From Oxalicibacterium flavum (GTDB taxonomy: Bacteria; Pseudomonadota; Gammaproteobacteria; Burkholderiales; Burkholderiaceae_D): 64,000 bases of DNA. Positions 35,551-45,050 of this stretch are shown piece by piece; the stretch's first letter is position 1, and the number at the start of each line of letters is the position of its first letter. The notes beneath the pieces are model-generated. The model saw nothing but the letters and a program-made list of their open reading frames with translations, was not told where the DNA came from and searched no databases. The position numbers and the translations under genes were made by a program. The DNA is taken from NCBI RefSeq assembly GCF_014635065.1, contig NZ_BMCG01000006.1, forward strand, positions 62,001 through 126,000, in the 5' to 3' direction.

Positions 35551-36669
35551 TCAGGACGTTGCCCCGTCTTTCTTTTTCCATTGCAGCGGCAGGAACAGGC
35601 GCGACAGCAGCCGGTTGCGCTTGCAGATTTCCCAGATCAGCAGCGACGCCGACACGCACGCCACGAAGCCGATGATGCCGGCCATCAGCGGCGGAACCCG
35701 GTTCTGCAGCATGGCGACCAGCGGGAACTGGATCTGCGCATGGCAGATCAGGATCATCAGGCTGCCGCGCCCGATATAGCAAAGCATCTCGCGCACGCGC
35801 GGTACGCGCGCCAGCAGCGTGCACAGGCACAGCATCATGTAGATGCCGGCCAGTGCCTGCACGGTCGAGATCAGCAGGCTGTCGTAGCGGCGCATGTTGA
35901 AGTCGATGCGAAAGCCGTACTGCATGTTCAGATAAAGCGAGACCGCGATCGCCAGCAGCATGCCGGCGATGTTGAGCCGGAAGGCCTTGGCCGGCGTCGA
36001 TAGAAAGTGGCCGAGCAGGAAATAGGTGGCCGATAGCAGCAGCACGTCGGCGCTGAACGGCAGGCCGCAGTGCAGCAGTTCCGGATCGACTTCCATGATG
36101 CGGCGGCAGGCGGGATTGGTCGCCACCGTATCGAAGGAATCCATCAAGAAGAAGCCTGCACACAGGAAGAACAGCAGCAGCAGTCCCTTGCGCAACGGCG
36201 TCTTGATCAGCGCATTGCCATGCCTGACCAGTACGGCAACGCTCACATACAGCAGCCACAGATGTGGCAAGAACCACAGCACGTTCCATCCAAGGGTGAA
36301 GCCCGTGCCGTAGAAAATCCCGAGCAGCACCGATTCCACGGTCTCCTTTCCCGCGACGACCTTGAGCAACCCGCCCACCAGCAGCGCCATCACGTACGGC
36401 TTCAGCCAGGCATCGGCCCGCATCAAGGCAATCGTTCCAACGCTGCGATTGGCAGCGGAAAAGATCACGCCGGAAATGAAGAAAAAGAAGGGCAGACGAA
36501 AGGCAGCCAGGAAGTTGGCGGCGTCGCCGTAATGGGAAGAAAAGATCCGGTTATGGCCCAGCACGATCAGCAGGATGCCGACGCCCTTGGCGACATCGAT
36601 CATCGGCAGGCGACCGCGTGGCGGTGCATGCGCAGTGTGCTCGAAGGTCGTGATGGTTGATGCGGTCAT
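35551..36669 (-). CDS. Acyltransferase-3 family membrane protein
   Basis: A 372-residue protein with about ten hydrophobic helices. The N-terminal helix begins MIDVAKGVGILLIVLGHNRIF, the place where acyltransferase-3 (OafA/NodX-like) proteins carry a catalytic histidine in the first helix; here LGHN provides it. FFFFISGVIF in helix two also fits the family. Such proteins acylate sugars of surface polysaccharides or other carbohydrates. There are no polysaccharide genes beside it, so the substrate is open. The gene stands alone on the minus strand, with an AT-rich region upstream that contains an inverted repeat (36815-36834). Confidence 0.8.
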   Translation of the reverse strand: MTASTITTFEHTAHAPPRGRLPMIDVAKGVGILLIVLGHNRIFSSHYGDAANFLAAFRLPFFFFISGVIFSAANRSVGTIALMRADAWLKPYVMALLVGGLLKVVAGKETVESVLLGIFYGTGFTLGWNVLWFLPHLWLLYVSVAVLVRHGNALIKTPLRKGLLLLFFLCAGFFLMDSFDTVATNPACRRIMEVDPELLHCGLPFSADVLLLSATYFLLGHFLSTPAKAFRLNIAGMLLAIAVSLYLNMQYGFRIDFNMRRYDSLLISTVQALAGIYMMLCLCTLLARVPRVREMLCYIGRGSLMILICHAQIQFPLVAMLQNRVPPLMAGIIGFVACVSASLLIWEICKRNRLLSRLFLPLQWKKKDGATS

Positions 36670-37111
36670 GGCTGCTTTCCAGCACTCGGTTGTCTGCAGA
36701 CCTGATTTGCACGCGCGATCTTCAGCGCGTGTTGATGTAAGCCTGCAACCGATATGCCTGTTTGGGGTTGCTTTATCCTCACATTAGATGTGTTTTCGTT
36801 AATATGTTCAATTCAAATCAATTGTTATTTGATTAATTTATATGTGACATATCGCGGGAGGATGAAAGCGTGTCGTAGGGCGCATCAGCACAAGAGCAGC
36901 GTACTCCCCGCGATCAGCCGCACGGGGGTCTGGCTTGCATGATGCCAGGAGGGGTGACGAAGCTACACAAGGTGGCTCCGTACTTCAGTGGGTTAAAGCG
37001 TGAGGAAGAATGTGGGTGTGGAGTGATGCAACTGCGTAAGTAAAAGGCAAAGAACTTCTTCCACTCAATTGCCGTATATTGCGTCTTTCATTTGATCACG
37101 GATGCAACATC
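36670..37111. other. AT-rich intergenic region with an inverted repeat
   Basis: No supportable gene in 442 bases. AAATCAA (36815-36821) and TTTGATT (36828-36834) form an inverted repeat with a 6-base spacer about 150 bases upstream of the acyltransferase start; the surrounding 60 bases are strongly AT-rich. The right part should contain the promoter of the small gene at 37112. Confidence 0.5.
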
Positions 37112-37333
37112 ATGCAAGTTTCCCCACAAGAATTCGCCGATCTCGTCAGCCAAGCCATGCAGGACCCGGAACGCCTCGGCAGCGATCCCCGTTTTGCGGT
37201 CGAACTGCTGCGTGTCGGCAGTGGCTACCATCTGAAGCCGGTGGGGGATGCACCGAAGGAATTGATCCTCGAGTGTTATCGCACCGTTTACAACTGGCAT
37301 CAGCCGACGACGACTGTTGTGCCGCCGATCTGA
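37112..37333 (+). CDS. Small protein of an unrecognised family, copy 1 (73 aa)
   Basis: Not recognised. The start is the ATG at 37112 (MQVSPQEFADLVSQ); the open frame continues 11 codons further upstream without a ribosome-binding site. The protein shares a clear pattern with the convergent gene at 37380-37598: PQEFADxV near the start, DPxxxGSxP, VELxR, LKxxG and ICYxxxY-like I-x-x-CY. The single cysteine (in ILECYRTVY) is conserved in both. No signal peptide. The conserved pairing suggests a real but uncharacterised small family. Confidence 0.65.
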   Translation: MQVSPQEFADLVSQAMQDPERLGSDPRFAVELLRVGSGYHLKPVGDAPKELILECYRTVYNWHQPTTTVVPPI

Positions 37334-37379
37334 CAGGGAAACGGCGATCCTGGTCTTTCGTGAATCCCGTGTGCAGGCC

Positions 37380-37598
37380 TCAGGGGCGCAGTACCAGAGG
37401 AACCGGAGCGCCTTCCTGATAGGCCACGGCATAGCAATCGCGGATGAAATCGAGGTTGGTGTTGCCGATCAGCTTGAGAACGAAACCGTAAGGCTCCCGC
37501 GCCAGTTCCACACCGTAATGGGGCTGGCTGCCGGTAAGACGAGGATCGGTCGCAAGTTCGTTGACGCGGTCTGCAAATTCCTGGGGTGTGCGAGGCAT
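37380..37598 (-). CDS. Small protein of the same unrecognised family, copy 2 (72 aa)
   Basis: Not recognised. The ATG at 37598 opens MPRTPQEFADRVNELATDP, aligned residue for residue with the PQEFADLVSQAMQDP of copy 1. GSQPHYGVELAREPYGFVLKLIG and FIRDCYAVAYQ further match copy 1. The two genes face each other with 46 bases between stops, an unusual arrangement for paralogues, which are more often in tandem. The function is unknown. The identity is moderate, so the duplication is not recent. Confidence 0.65.
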   Translation of the reverse strand: MPRTPQEFADRVNELATDPRLTGSQPHYGVELAREPYGFVLKLIGNTNLDFIRDCYAVAYQEGAPVPLVLRP

Positions 37599-37930
37599 GG
37601 CTAAAGTTTTCTGAAGAAAAAGAGGGATTGTAATGGCGATTGGGCTGACGGGAGGCGATGGTGATCGTACAGACCATATGCTCTGGCTACAGCGGTAGTT
37701 GCAAGGCCCGCAAGGCAATCAAAGACTTCATTTTACTCACCCTGATTCTGCTCAATATGGCCGGTGCATCACTGCGAACATAGGCTGGGTAAACACAAGT
37801 CATAAATATGAGGGTGGGAAAGTTATTCTGCTTGGTGATAACAAGTATGCGATATCGGAATTGGATTTATATCTGTAGTGGCCTCACTATGTAGTTACTC
37901 CAAAAGAGATCACTATGAAAGGAAGTCCAA
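37599..37930. other. Intergenic region before the 42-codon small ORF
   Basis: No gene identified in about 330 bases. It must hold promoters for the minus-strand small gene at 37598 and for the plus-strand small ORF at 37931. The base composition is lower in GC than the housekeeping genes. Confidence 0.5.
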
Positions 37931-38059
37931 ATGTCACAAGCATTGTCCAAAGCAGTAGAAGCAAAAGCCTCTCAAGAAGCCCGTGCAGCATTGATCGCAA
38001 AGCTGTGTGCGACGCGCGGCACGAACTACCAGTTCTTGAAGAGCTATCGCAGCCTGTAA
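37931..38059 (+). CDS. Small ORF with ribosome-binding site and terminator (42 aa)
   Basis: ATG at 37931 lies six bases after AAAGGAAG, one of the clearest ribosome-binding sites in this stretch, and the TAA is at 38057-38059. The product starts MSQALSKAVEAKASQEAR, is basic at the end (FLKSYRSL), has one cysteine, and is probably largely helical. An intrinsic terminator begins 36 bases downstream. The size is below normal annotation limits. I know no family for it; an RNA function with an internal start is an alternative. Confidence 0.6.
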   Translation: MSQALSKAVEAKASQEARAALIAKLCATRGTNYQFLKSYRSL

Positions 38060-38094
38060 TTTGCTGCCAGGCCAGCACCCCGGCCGCCACCAAT

Positions 38095-38124
38095 AATCCT
38101 CGCAATCAGCGAGGATTTTGTTTT
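38095..38124 (+). terminator. Intrinsic terminator after the 42-codon ORF
   Basis: AATCCTCGC and GCGAGGATT form a 9-bp stem with loop AATCA, followed by TTGTTTTT. Confidence 0.9.
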
Positions 38125-38164
38125 TGGAGAGCCGGAAAATTGACTGAGTGGGCGGAGAAAGCGT

Positions 38165-38190
38165 AAAAAAGCCCCGCTTGCGACGGGCTT
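38165..38190 (-). terminator. Likely terminator of the DUF2569-type gene
   Basis: AAGCCC and GGGCTT arms flank ten bases; the A run on the left gives a U tract on the minus strand, about 50 bases after the gene's stop. Confidence 0.7.
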
Positions 38191-38244
38191 GATTGAGGTG
38201 ATTTGCAACGGGGGCTGATTGTAGCTTTCTATTCATTTCCACGC

Positions 38245-39003
38245 TCAGCTTGTCCCATAGGTGTTTTTTACCCGTCGGGAGCGCTTCAGGTAGGCAGTCC
38301 AGATGGCGGCATACATAATCCCCTGCAATACGCCTCCGATTACTTCTGGACCCAGATAATCACTAGGGGAGAGTTTTAAGAAAACTACCGCGGATAAGAG
38401 GTCGCCTATCATTGCGACAAAGGGTGCTGCCCATATCACCTGAATGCAAGCATCAACCGACGCCGGGATGTGGTGCTTGAGCAAACCCCTGCCGGCCCAG
38501 ATAAACGCGGCACTAAGCATGATCGCTATCAGCCAAGCAGTTATCTTGTAGTTTGTCCAACCGCTTAAATTGAGCAATTCTGGATAAAGGTTTTCAGCAT
38601 CCATTATCGCGTTGGCAGTTGTTATAACGGAACGAAGAGGGCCAAAGATCGTCAGGCTGGCAACCAAGAACATGAGCCATCCTCCGACGCCGACCAATGG
38701 CTTTTCATTGAAGCCGCTCGGTTTGTATGGAGTTTCGTTGTTCTTGATGCTCCCTTTTCTCTTGCGCGGCCATAGAAAATTGCTGTCGACGCCAGTGTTG
38801 CCTATAAAGCCATCCAGAACCCACACACAACCCTGAGTAACGGCAAAAAGAAAGCCCCCCAATAAAAGAAGAACGATTGATGTGATTGCTCCTGCATTGT
38901 TGAATGCAGCTACTATGCCGAGGATGGCGAAAAGTACTAATAACGCCCAGCTGGTACCCGAGATAAGTTTGCTGACTCTACTTACTCCTTCTTTCATTGC
39001 CAT
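38245..39003 (-). CDS. DUF2569-like multi-pass membrane protein
   Basis: A 252-residue membrane protein. Two helices lie at the front (WALLVLFAILGIVAAF and TSIVLLLLGGFLFAVTQG), then a hydrophilic loop (about 75-100) and four more helices. The second part begins VGVGGWLMFLVASLTIFGPL, a pattern I associate with DUF2569, and continues with ITAWLIAIMLSAAFIWAG and YAAIWTAYLKRSRRVKNT at the end. DUF2569 is uncharacterised. The gene lies in the AT-richer patch next to tRNA-Asn and has a terminator. It stands alone. Confidence 0.65.
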   Translation of the reverse strand: MAMKEGVSRVSKLISGTSWALLVLFAILGIVAAFNNAGAITSIVLLLLGGFLFAVTQGCVWVLDGFIGNTGVDSNFLWPRKRKGSIKNNETPYKPSGFNEKPLVGVGGWLMFLVASLTIFGPLRSVITTANAIMDAENLYPELLNLSGWTNYKITAWLIAIMLSAAFIWAGRGLLKHHIPASVDACIQVIWAAPFVAMIGDLLSAVVFLKLSPSDYLGPEVIGGVLQGIMYAAIWTAYLKRSRRVKNTYGTS

Positions 39004-39331
39004 TTTCCATCCCCTTAAATGCGCGCCTATATTGGCGCTTCATAGGCTTTGTAGTACCGGCCATGCCTGTGCGAATCTGCTCAAGTTTTACTTCATGCCG
39101 TTACGATTATCTGGAATATATGGTGCCAACCGATCGTCTTTTGACAGTTTAAATCTATTTCCTTGCTGAAACATAAAATTGTGCAGATGTCGCTTCTCAA
39201 CTGGAAAACGAGGCAGCGCGCTGCCGGGATGTTTCCAAACGAGAGCGAGATGTTCGGTAGTTTTTGAAGAATGGGAGTGGACTGCACCGCATGCTGGCGG
39301 AGTTACCTCAGAAACTATGCAGCATCTAGAA
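39004..39331. other. Intergenic region between the DUF2569-type gene and tRNA-Asn
   Basis: About 330 bases without a convincing gene. A minus-strand open frame (39088-39345) has no ribosome-binding site and no family-like sequence; it could be a decayed remnant. The region must contain the promoter of the membrane-protein gene. Confidence 0.45.
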
Positions 39332-39367
39332 AGCAAAAAGCCCAACCTTGCGATTGGGCTTTTTGCT
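39332..39367 (-). terminator. Intrinsic terminator after tRNA-Asn
   Basis: AGCAAAAAGCCCAA and TTGGGCTTTTTGCT form a 14-bp perfect stem with an 8-base loop. It lies 9 bases beyond the CCA end of the minus-strand tRNA. Confidence 0.92.
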
Positions 39368-39376
39368 TGAATTTTT

Positions 39377-39452
39377 TGGCTCCCCGACCTGGACTCGAAC
39401 CAGGGACCTGCGGATTAACAGTCCGTCGCTCTACCGACTGAGCTATCAGGGA
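39377..39452 (-). tRNA. tRNA-Asn (anticodon GTT)
   Basis: Read on the minus strand: acceptor TCCCTGA pairs with TCGGGGA, the D arm is AGCTCAGTCGGTAGAGC, the anticodon loop CTGTTAA in stem CGGA/TCCG carries GTT, and the T arm is CCTGGTTCGAGTCCAGG. GCCA ends the gene with encoded CCA. This is the common proteobacterial tRNA-Asn. Confidence 0.97.
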
Positions 39453-39463
39453 ACAGAAGCAAG

Positions 39464-39492
39464 ATTATGTATGAATCTTTGCTGCTTGTCAA
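39464..39492 (-). promoter_or_regulatory. Predicted promoter of tRNA-Asn
   Basis: TTGACA (39487-39492) and CATAAT (39464-39469) on the minus strand are 17 bases apart, 11 bases before the tRNA. Confidence 0.75.
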
Positions 39493-39564
39493 AGCCTGTG
39501 AAGCAATTTTTCTGTTTTTACGCAGAAATTTTCGCAGGTTATCGTTGCAGCAGGCTCATCCTTT

Positions 39565-40779
39565 TCAAAGCACCTTGGCAACGGCGTCGACGACATAGTC
39601 GATATTGCCGCTGTTGAGCGCAGCGACGCAGATGCGGCCGGTATCGACGGCGTAGATCGAGTATTCCTCGCGCAGGCGATCGACCTGCGGCTTGGTCAGG
39701 CCCGAGTACGAGAACATGCCGCGCTGCGCGATCACGAAATCGAAATTGTGGCCGGGCGCCTTGGCCTTGAGTTTCTCGACGAAGGCCTGGCGCATTTCGC
39801 GGATGCGCACGCGCATGGCTGCCAGTTCCTCTTCCCACAGCGCGCGCAGTTCCGGTGTTGCCAGCACGGTGGCGACGACCTGGCCGCCGTGGATCGGCGG
39901 GTTCGAGTAGTTGGTGCGGATCACGCGCTTCAGTTGCGACAGCACGCGCGCGGCTTCGTCGGCGCTGGTGGCGACGATGGACAGCGCACCGACGCGTTCG
40001 CCGTACAGCGAGAACGACTTCGAGAACGAGTTGGAGATGAATACCGGACCGCCGGCGTCGGCGAAGCGGCGCACTACCTTGCCATCGGATTCGATGCCGT
40101 CGCCGAAGCCCTGATAGGCCATGTCGAGGAAGGGCACCAGGCCGCGCGTGGTGACGACCTCGATGATCTGCGTCCATTGGTCGTCGGTCAGGTCGGCGCC
40201 GGTCGGGTTGTGGCAGCAGGCGTGCAGCAGCACGACGGAGCCGGCCGGGATGGTTTTCAGCGTGTCGAGCATGCCGGCAAAATTGACGCCCTTGCTTGCT
40301 GCATCGTAATACGGATAGCTGTTGACCTTGAAGCCGGCCGATTCGAACAGTGCACGGTGGTTTTCCCAGCTCGGATCGCTGATCCAGACCTGCGCGTCAG
40401 GCGAGAAGCGCTTGAGGAAGTCGGCGCCAAGCTTGAGTGCGCCGGTGCCGCCGATCGCCTGTGCGGTGATGGCGCGCTTTTCCTTGATAACGGCGCTGTC
40501 GGCACCAAATACGAGGTCTTGAACGGCCTTGTCGTAGGCAGCCAGACCATCGATCGGCAGATAGCCGCGCGGTCCGGTCTTTTCCATCAGTTGCGCTTCG
40601 GCCTTGCGTACGCATTCCAACAGAGGCAGCTTGCCGTTGTCGTCATAATAGACGCCGACGCCGAGGTTGGCTTTCTTGGGATTCTTGTCTGCGTTATACG
40701 CCTCGGTGATGCCGAGAATCGGATCGCGGGGCGCCATTTCGATGGCATGGAGGAGTGAAGCAGGAGTAGGTGCGTTCAT
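39565..40779 (-). CDS. Aspartate/aromatic amino acid aminotransferase (AspC/TyrB family)
   Basis: A 404-residue PLP-dependent class I (subgroup I-alpha) aminotransferase. The ATG at 40779 (MNAPTPASLLHAIEMAPRDPI) matches family N-termini. Landmarks: DPILGITEAYNAD, LGVGVYYDDNGKLPLLECV, HACCHNPTGADLT, the PLP lysine in SNSFSKSFSLYGERVG, and the substrate arginine region in NFDFVIAQRGMFSYSGL. The protein is likely tyrB- or aspC-like; the distinction needs activity or phylogeny. It is divergent from uvrB with 113 bases between, which includes an inverted repeat (40801-40821). Confidence 0.92.
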   Translation of the reverse strand: MNAPTPASLLHAIEMAPRDPILGITEAYNADKNPKKANLGVGVYYDDNGKLPLLECVRKAEAQLMEKTGPRGYLPIDGLAAYDKAVQDLVFGADSAVIKEKRAITAQAIGGTGALKLGADFLKRFSPDAQVWISDPSWENHRALFESAGFKVNSYPYYDAASKGVNFAGMLDTLKTIPAGSVVLLHACCHNPTGADLTDDQWTQIIEVVTTRGLVPFLDMAYQGFGDGIESDGKVVRRFADAGGPVFISNSFSKSFSLYGERVGALSIVATSADEAARVLSQLKRVIRTNYSNPPIHGGQVVATVLATPELRALWEEELAAMRVRIREMRQAFVEKLKAKAPGHNFDFVIAQRGMFSYSGLTKPQVDRLREEYSIYAVDTGRICVAALNSGNIDYVVDAVAKVL

Positions 40780-40892
40780 CGTGATAACATCAAAAGTTGG
40801 CTGCAAGAGACGGATTTGCAGACGGGTTGTATGGAACGCAAGACCAAAAGTCTTGAGTGGAAATCCAGCCGAACAATTCTACCAAAGGTCGC

Positions 40893-42995
<2,103 letters not shown>

Positions 42996-43014
42996 TATTT
43001 TTTACTCCTCTTTT

Positions 43015-43040
43015 GCGGCCGGCTTTGACCGGCCGCTTTA
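43015..43040 (+). terminator. Hairpin after uvrB
   Basis: GCGGCCGG and CCGGCCGC form a perfect 8-bp stem around CTTTGA, followed by only TTTA; the U tract is weak, so it may act as a partial terminator before the next gene at 43053. Confidence 0.6.
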
Positions 43041-43052
43041 CCGTTGATTGTC

Positions 43053-43838
43053 ATGAGCCATACGATTCCACATTCCTTCATTGCCATGCTCGAGCAGGCG
43101 GACACATCGTGGCAGCCTGTGCTGCGTGCCGGTCTGGAGGCTGTCGCCGCCAACAACCCGGAATACTTGCCGGCACTGGCCGACGATCATTTCCTGCCGA
43201 ATGGCGGACGCGTGTTCGCTGCCTTCCGGCAGCCGTTGGATGCCGTGCGCTATGTGCTGGTGGGGGAGGGGCCGTATCCGCGCCCGGACAGCGCGACAGG
43301 GGTTTGCTTCATGGATGGCGCGGTCAGCTCCCTGTGGTCGGAAAAGGGCTTGTCCAAGCCGGTCAATCGCGCCACCTCGCTGCGCAACTTCATGAAGATG
43401 CTGCTGGTAGCGGACGGCCAACTGACCCTGACGAATACCACGGGTGAGGCGCTGAGCGGGATTTCGGACCGCGCGCGTGCTGCGCCCGACCAAGTGATCC
43501 AGACCCTGCCGGAACTGCAGGCCAACCTGACGGCGCACGGTTTCCTGCTGCTAAACGCGACGCTGGTGTTCCGCAAGCACGTGCCGCCGGTGCGCGAGGC
43601 CAAGGCCTGGCTGCCGTTTCTGCAGGTGGTGTTGTCGGCCTTGGCCGACCATGCGGAAGGCAAGGGGAAGGAGCCGCCGACGCTGGTTTTATGGGGAAAG
43701 ATTGCAGTGCAACTCGAGGCTCTGCCGGCCAATGCCCGTTTTCCGAAAAAGGTGGCGGAGCACCCTTATAACCTGAGTTTCATCGGCAATCCGGTGATGC
43801 AGGAGTTTTTCGGTCCCATGCATTTGCTGCAGAAATAA
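43053..43838 (+). CDS. Uracil-DNA-glycosylase-like protein with altered active site
   Basis: A 261-residue protein with the fold signature of family-1 uracil-DNA glycosylases. Motif A, GQDPYHGPGQAHGLAFS in true Ung, appears as GEGPYPRPDSATGVCFMDG (71-89): the catalytic water-activating Asp is replaced by G73 and the following His by P76. The uracil-binding Asn is kept in FLLLNATLVF (N168), and HPYNLSF (237-243) stands where HPSPLS is expected. The enzyme may be inactive on uracil, use another mechanism or bind DNA only. It lies 57 bases after uvrB on the same strand. The start is the ATG at 43053. Confidence 0.7.
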   Translation: MSHTIPHSFIAMLEQADTSWQPVLRAGLEAVAANNPEYLPALADDHFLPNGGRVFAAFRQPLDAVRYVLVGEGPYPRPDSATGVCFMDGAVSSLWSEKGLSKPVNRATSLRNFMKMLLVADGQLTLTNTTGEALSGISDRARAAPDQVIQTLPELQANLTAHGFLLLNATLVFRKHVPPVREAKAWLPFLQVVLSALADHAEGKGKEPPTLVLWGKIAVQLEALPANARFPKKVAEHPYNLSFIGNPVMQEFFGPMHLLQK

Positions 43839-43844
43839 GCTGCT

Positions 43845-44573
43845 TTAAATCAGACTCATCTGGCGCGTATCCGGGCGCACGAACGCCGGTTCGACGCCGG
43901 TGAGCAGATCGGCGGCTGGCTGGCCCGCTGCCTTGCTGCGCGTTTCGGGTTTGCTGCCGTCGCGTGCCAGCAGGCGCGCGATCATGTTGTCGAAGAAGGC
44001 GGGCAGGGCCTGCGGATCGTCGTGCGCATGGAAGTGCTGGCGGATGATCATGCCGTCCCACATGCCGGTCAGGAATAGCGCGGTCTGCGCGGCATCCAGC
44101 GAAGCGTCGAGCTGGCCGCGCGCCTGCGCCACGCGCAGGATATTGGTCAATCCCATCACCCATTCCGCCTCGATCCTGCGCAGCACGGCGCCGGTGCGCT
44201 TGCTGCGCATGCCTTCTGCATAGACTTCGGTCATCAGGCCGGCATCGCCGCTGGCGCGATAGCGCTCGGCGAACATGCGCGTGGCCATCGCCAGCGCATC
44301 CTGTATCGATTCCGCATCCCTCATCTGCAGCAGCATGGCGCGCGCCTGCCGACGCTCATCCTCCACCATCGCCTCGATGATGGCTTCCTTGCCCGTGAAG
44401 TAGCGATAGACGGCGCCCGGACCGAGCCCGGTTTCGGCGCAGATCTGCTGCATGGACGTCTGATGAAAGCCGGTTTTGCGAAAACATTTGCCAGCGGCCT
44501 TGAGAACATCGCCACGTTTCTTGTCCGCCTTGGCGGTCGGTGATTGCGGGGTTTTGGAAATGCGGGTAGCCAT
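43845..44573 (-). CDS. TetR/AcrR-family transcriptional regulator
   Basis: A 242-residue regulator. The N-terminal helix-turn-helix spans about residues 18-65: DVLKAAGKCFRKTGFHQTSM, then ICAETGLGPGAVYRYFTGKEAI, the usual recognition helix. The C-terminal domain for ligand binding resembles TetR_C-type domains, with a tail (DGSKPETRSKAAGQPAADL) that is low in order. Two similar 16-base operator-like sequences lie 51 and 135 bases upstream. The gene converges with the Ung-like gene, only 6 bases between stops. The regulated target beyond itself is not evident; no divergent gene starts within 400 bases. Confidence 0.93.
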   Translation of the reverse strand: MATRISKTPQSPTAKADKKRGDVLKAAGKCFRKTGFHQTSMQQICAETGLGPGAVYRYFTGKEAIIEAMVEDERRQARAMLLQMRDAESIQDALAMATRMFAERYRASGDAGLMTEVYAEGMRSKRTGAVLRRIEAEWVMGLTNILRVAQARGQLDASLDAAQTALFLTGMWDGMIIRQHFHAHDDPQALPAFFDNMIARLLARDGSKPETRSKAAGQPAADLLTGVEPAFVRPDTRQMSLI

Positions 44574-44623
44574 GCAGAAATGGAAGCGAAGCTTCGATCA
44601 ATGAGCGAAGGTTTTATTATAAA

Positions 44624-44639
44624 TTGAATATTCGCTCAA
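44624..44639. promoter_or_regulatory. Operator-like 16-mer 1 upstream of tetR
   Basis: TTGA-N8-TCAA containing the core TTCG; matches the copy at 44708 at 13 of 16 positions. Located 51 bases upstream of the tetR start; a further half-site (TGAGCGAA) is at 44602-44609. Confidence 0.55.
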
Positions 44640-44707
44640 AATTAATAATCGATTTATTTTCTTTGAATTGATATTAAATACATGATTTTTAACGAAAATT
44701 TATTTAA

Positions 44708-44723
44708 TTGATTGTTCGTTCAA
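44708..44723. promoter_or_regulatory. Operator-like 16-mer 2 upstream of tetR
   Basis: Second TTGA-N8-TCAA with the same TTCG core, 84 bases from copy 1. The spacing is close to eight helical turns. Confidence 0.5.
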
Positions 44724-44967
44724 ATTTGTATGACGACTTTTTGAGTGACATATGTTTGTGAAAGACATGCCTTCATTCTGTGGGTGGGCATGAGATGGGG
44801 CGGGCGATTGTTCGATTGAGTAGGGTGTAGAGGAGGTCGGTGAGATGCGTCCAAGCAAGCATTAAAGGCTCGCGATAAAATGACGCGCTTTGCGGAACGG
44901 TGAGAATTGACGGGCATTTGCGGCGACACGGTGGGGCGTTGTTTTCTTGTCTGCGGGATACGATTTC

Positions 44968-45000
44968 ATTCCTGACAGATTTAGTCGGCTTTGTTATACT
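44968..45000 (+). promoter_or_regulatory. iscR promoter with an IscR type-1 site
   Basis: CTGACA (44972-44977) and TATACT (44995-45000) are 17 bases apart. The segment 44968-44992 fits the E. coli IscR type-1 operator at nearly all core positions: the half-site CCTGAC, an AT-rich GATTT centre and the half-site AGTCGG. It overlaps the -35 and spacer, as needed for repression by [2Fe-2S] IscR. The region 44640-44967 upstream holds no gene. Confidence 0.75.
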
Positions 45001-45050
45001 TGACGAAAACATTCAACCAATCCGGAAGCATTTCGTGTGAGGAACAGCAT

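Noticed and set aside
39088-39345. 85-residue minus-strand open frame before tRNA-Asn
   Set aside because: No ribosome-binding site, no recognisable family; at best a remnant, so not listed as a gene.
39377-39452. Attachment site at tRNA-Asn
   Set aside because: No second copy of the tRNA 3' end and no integrase gene in the window, so an att site cannot be supported.
43044-43052. TTG start three codons upstream for the Ung-like gene
   Set aside because: The ATG at 43053 is the normal codon and nothing favours the TTG.
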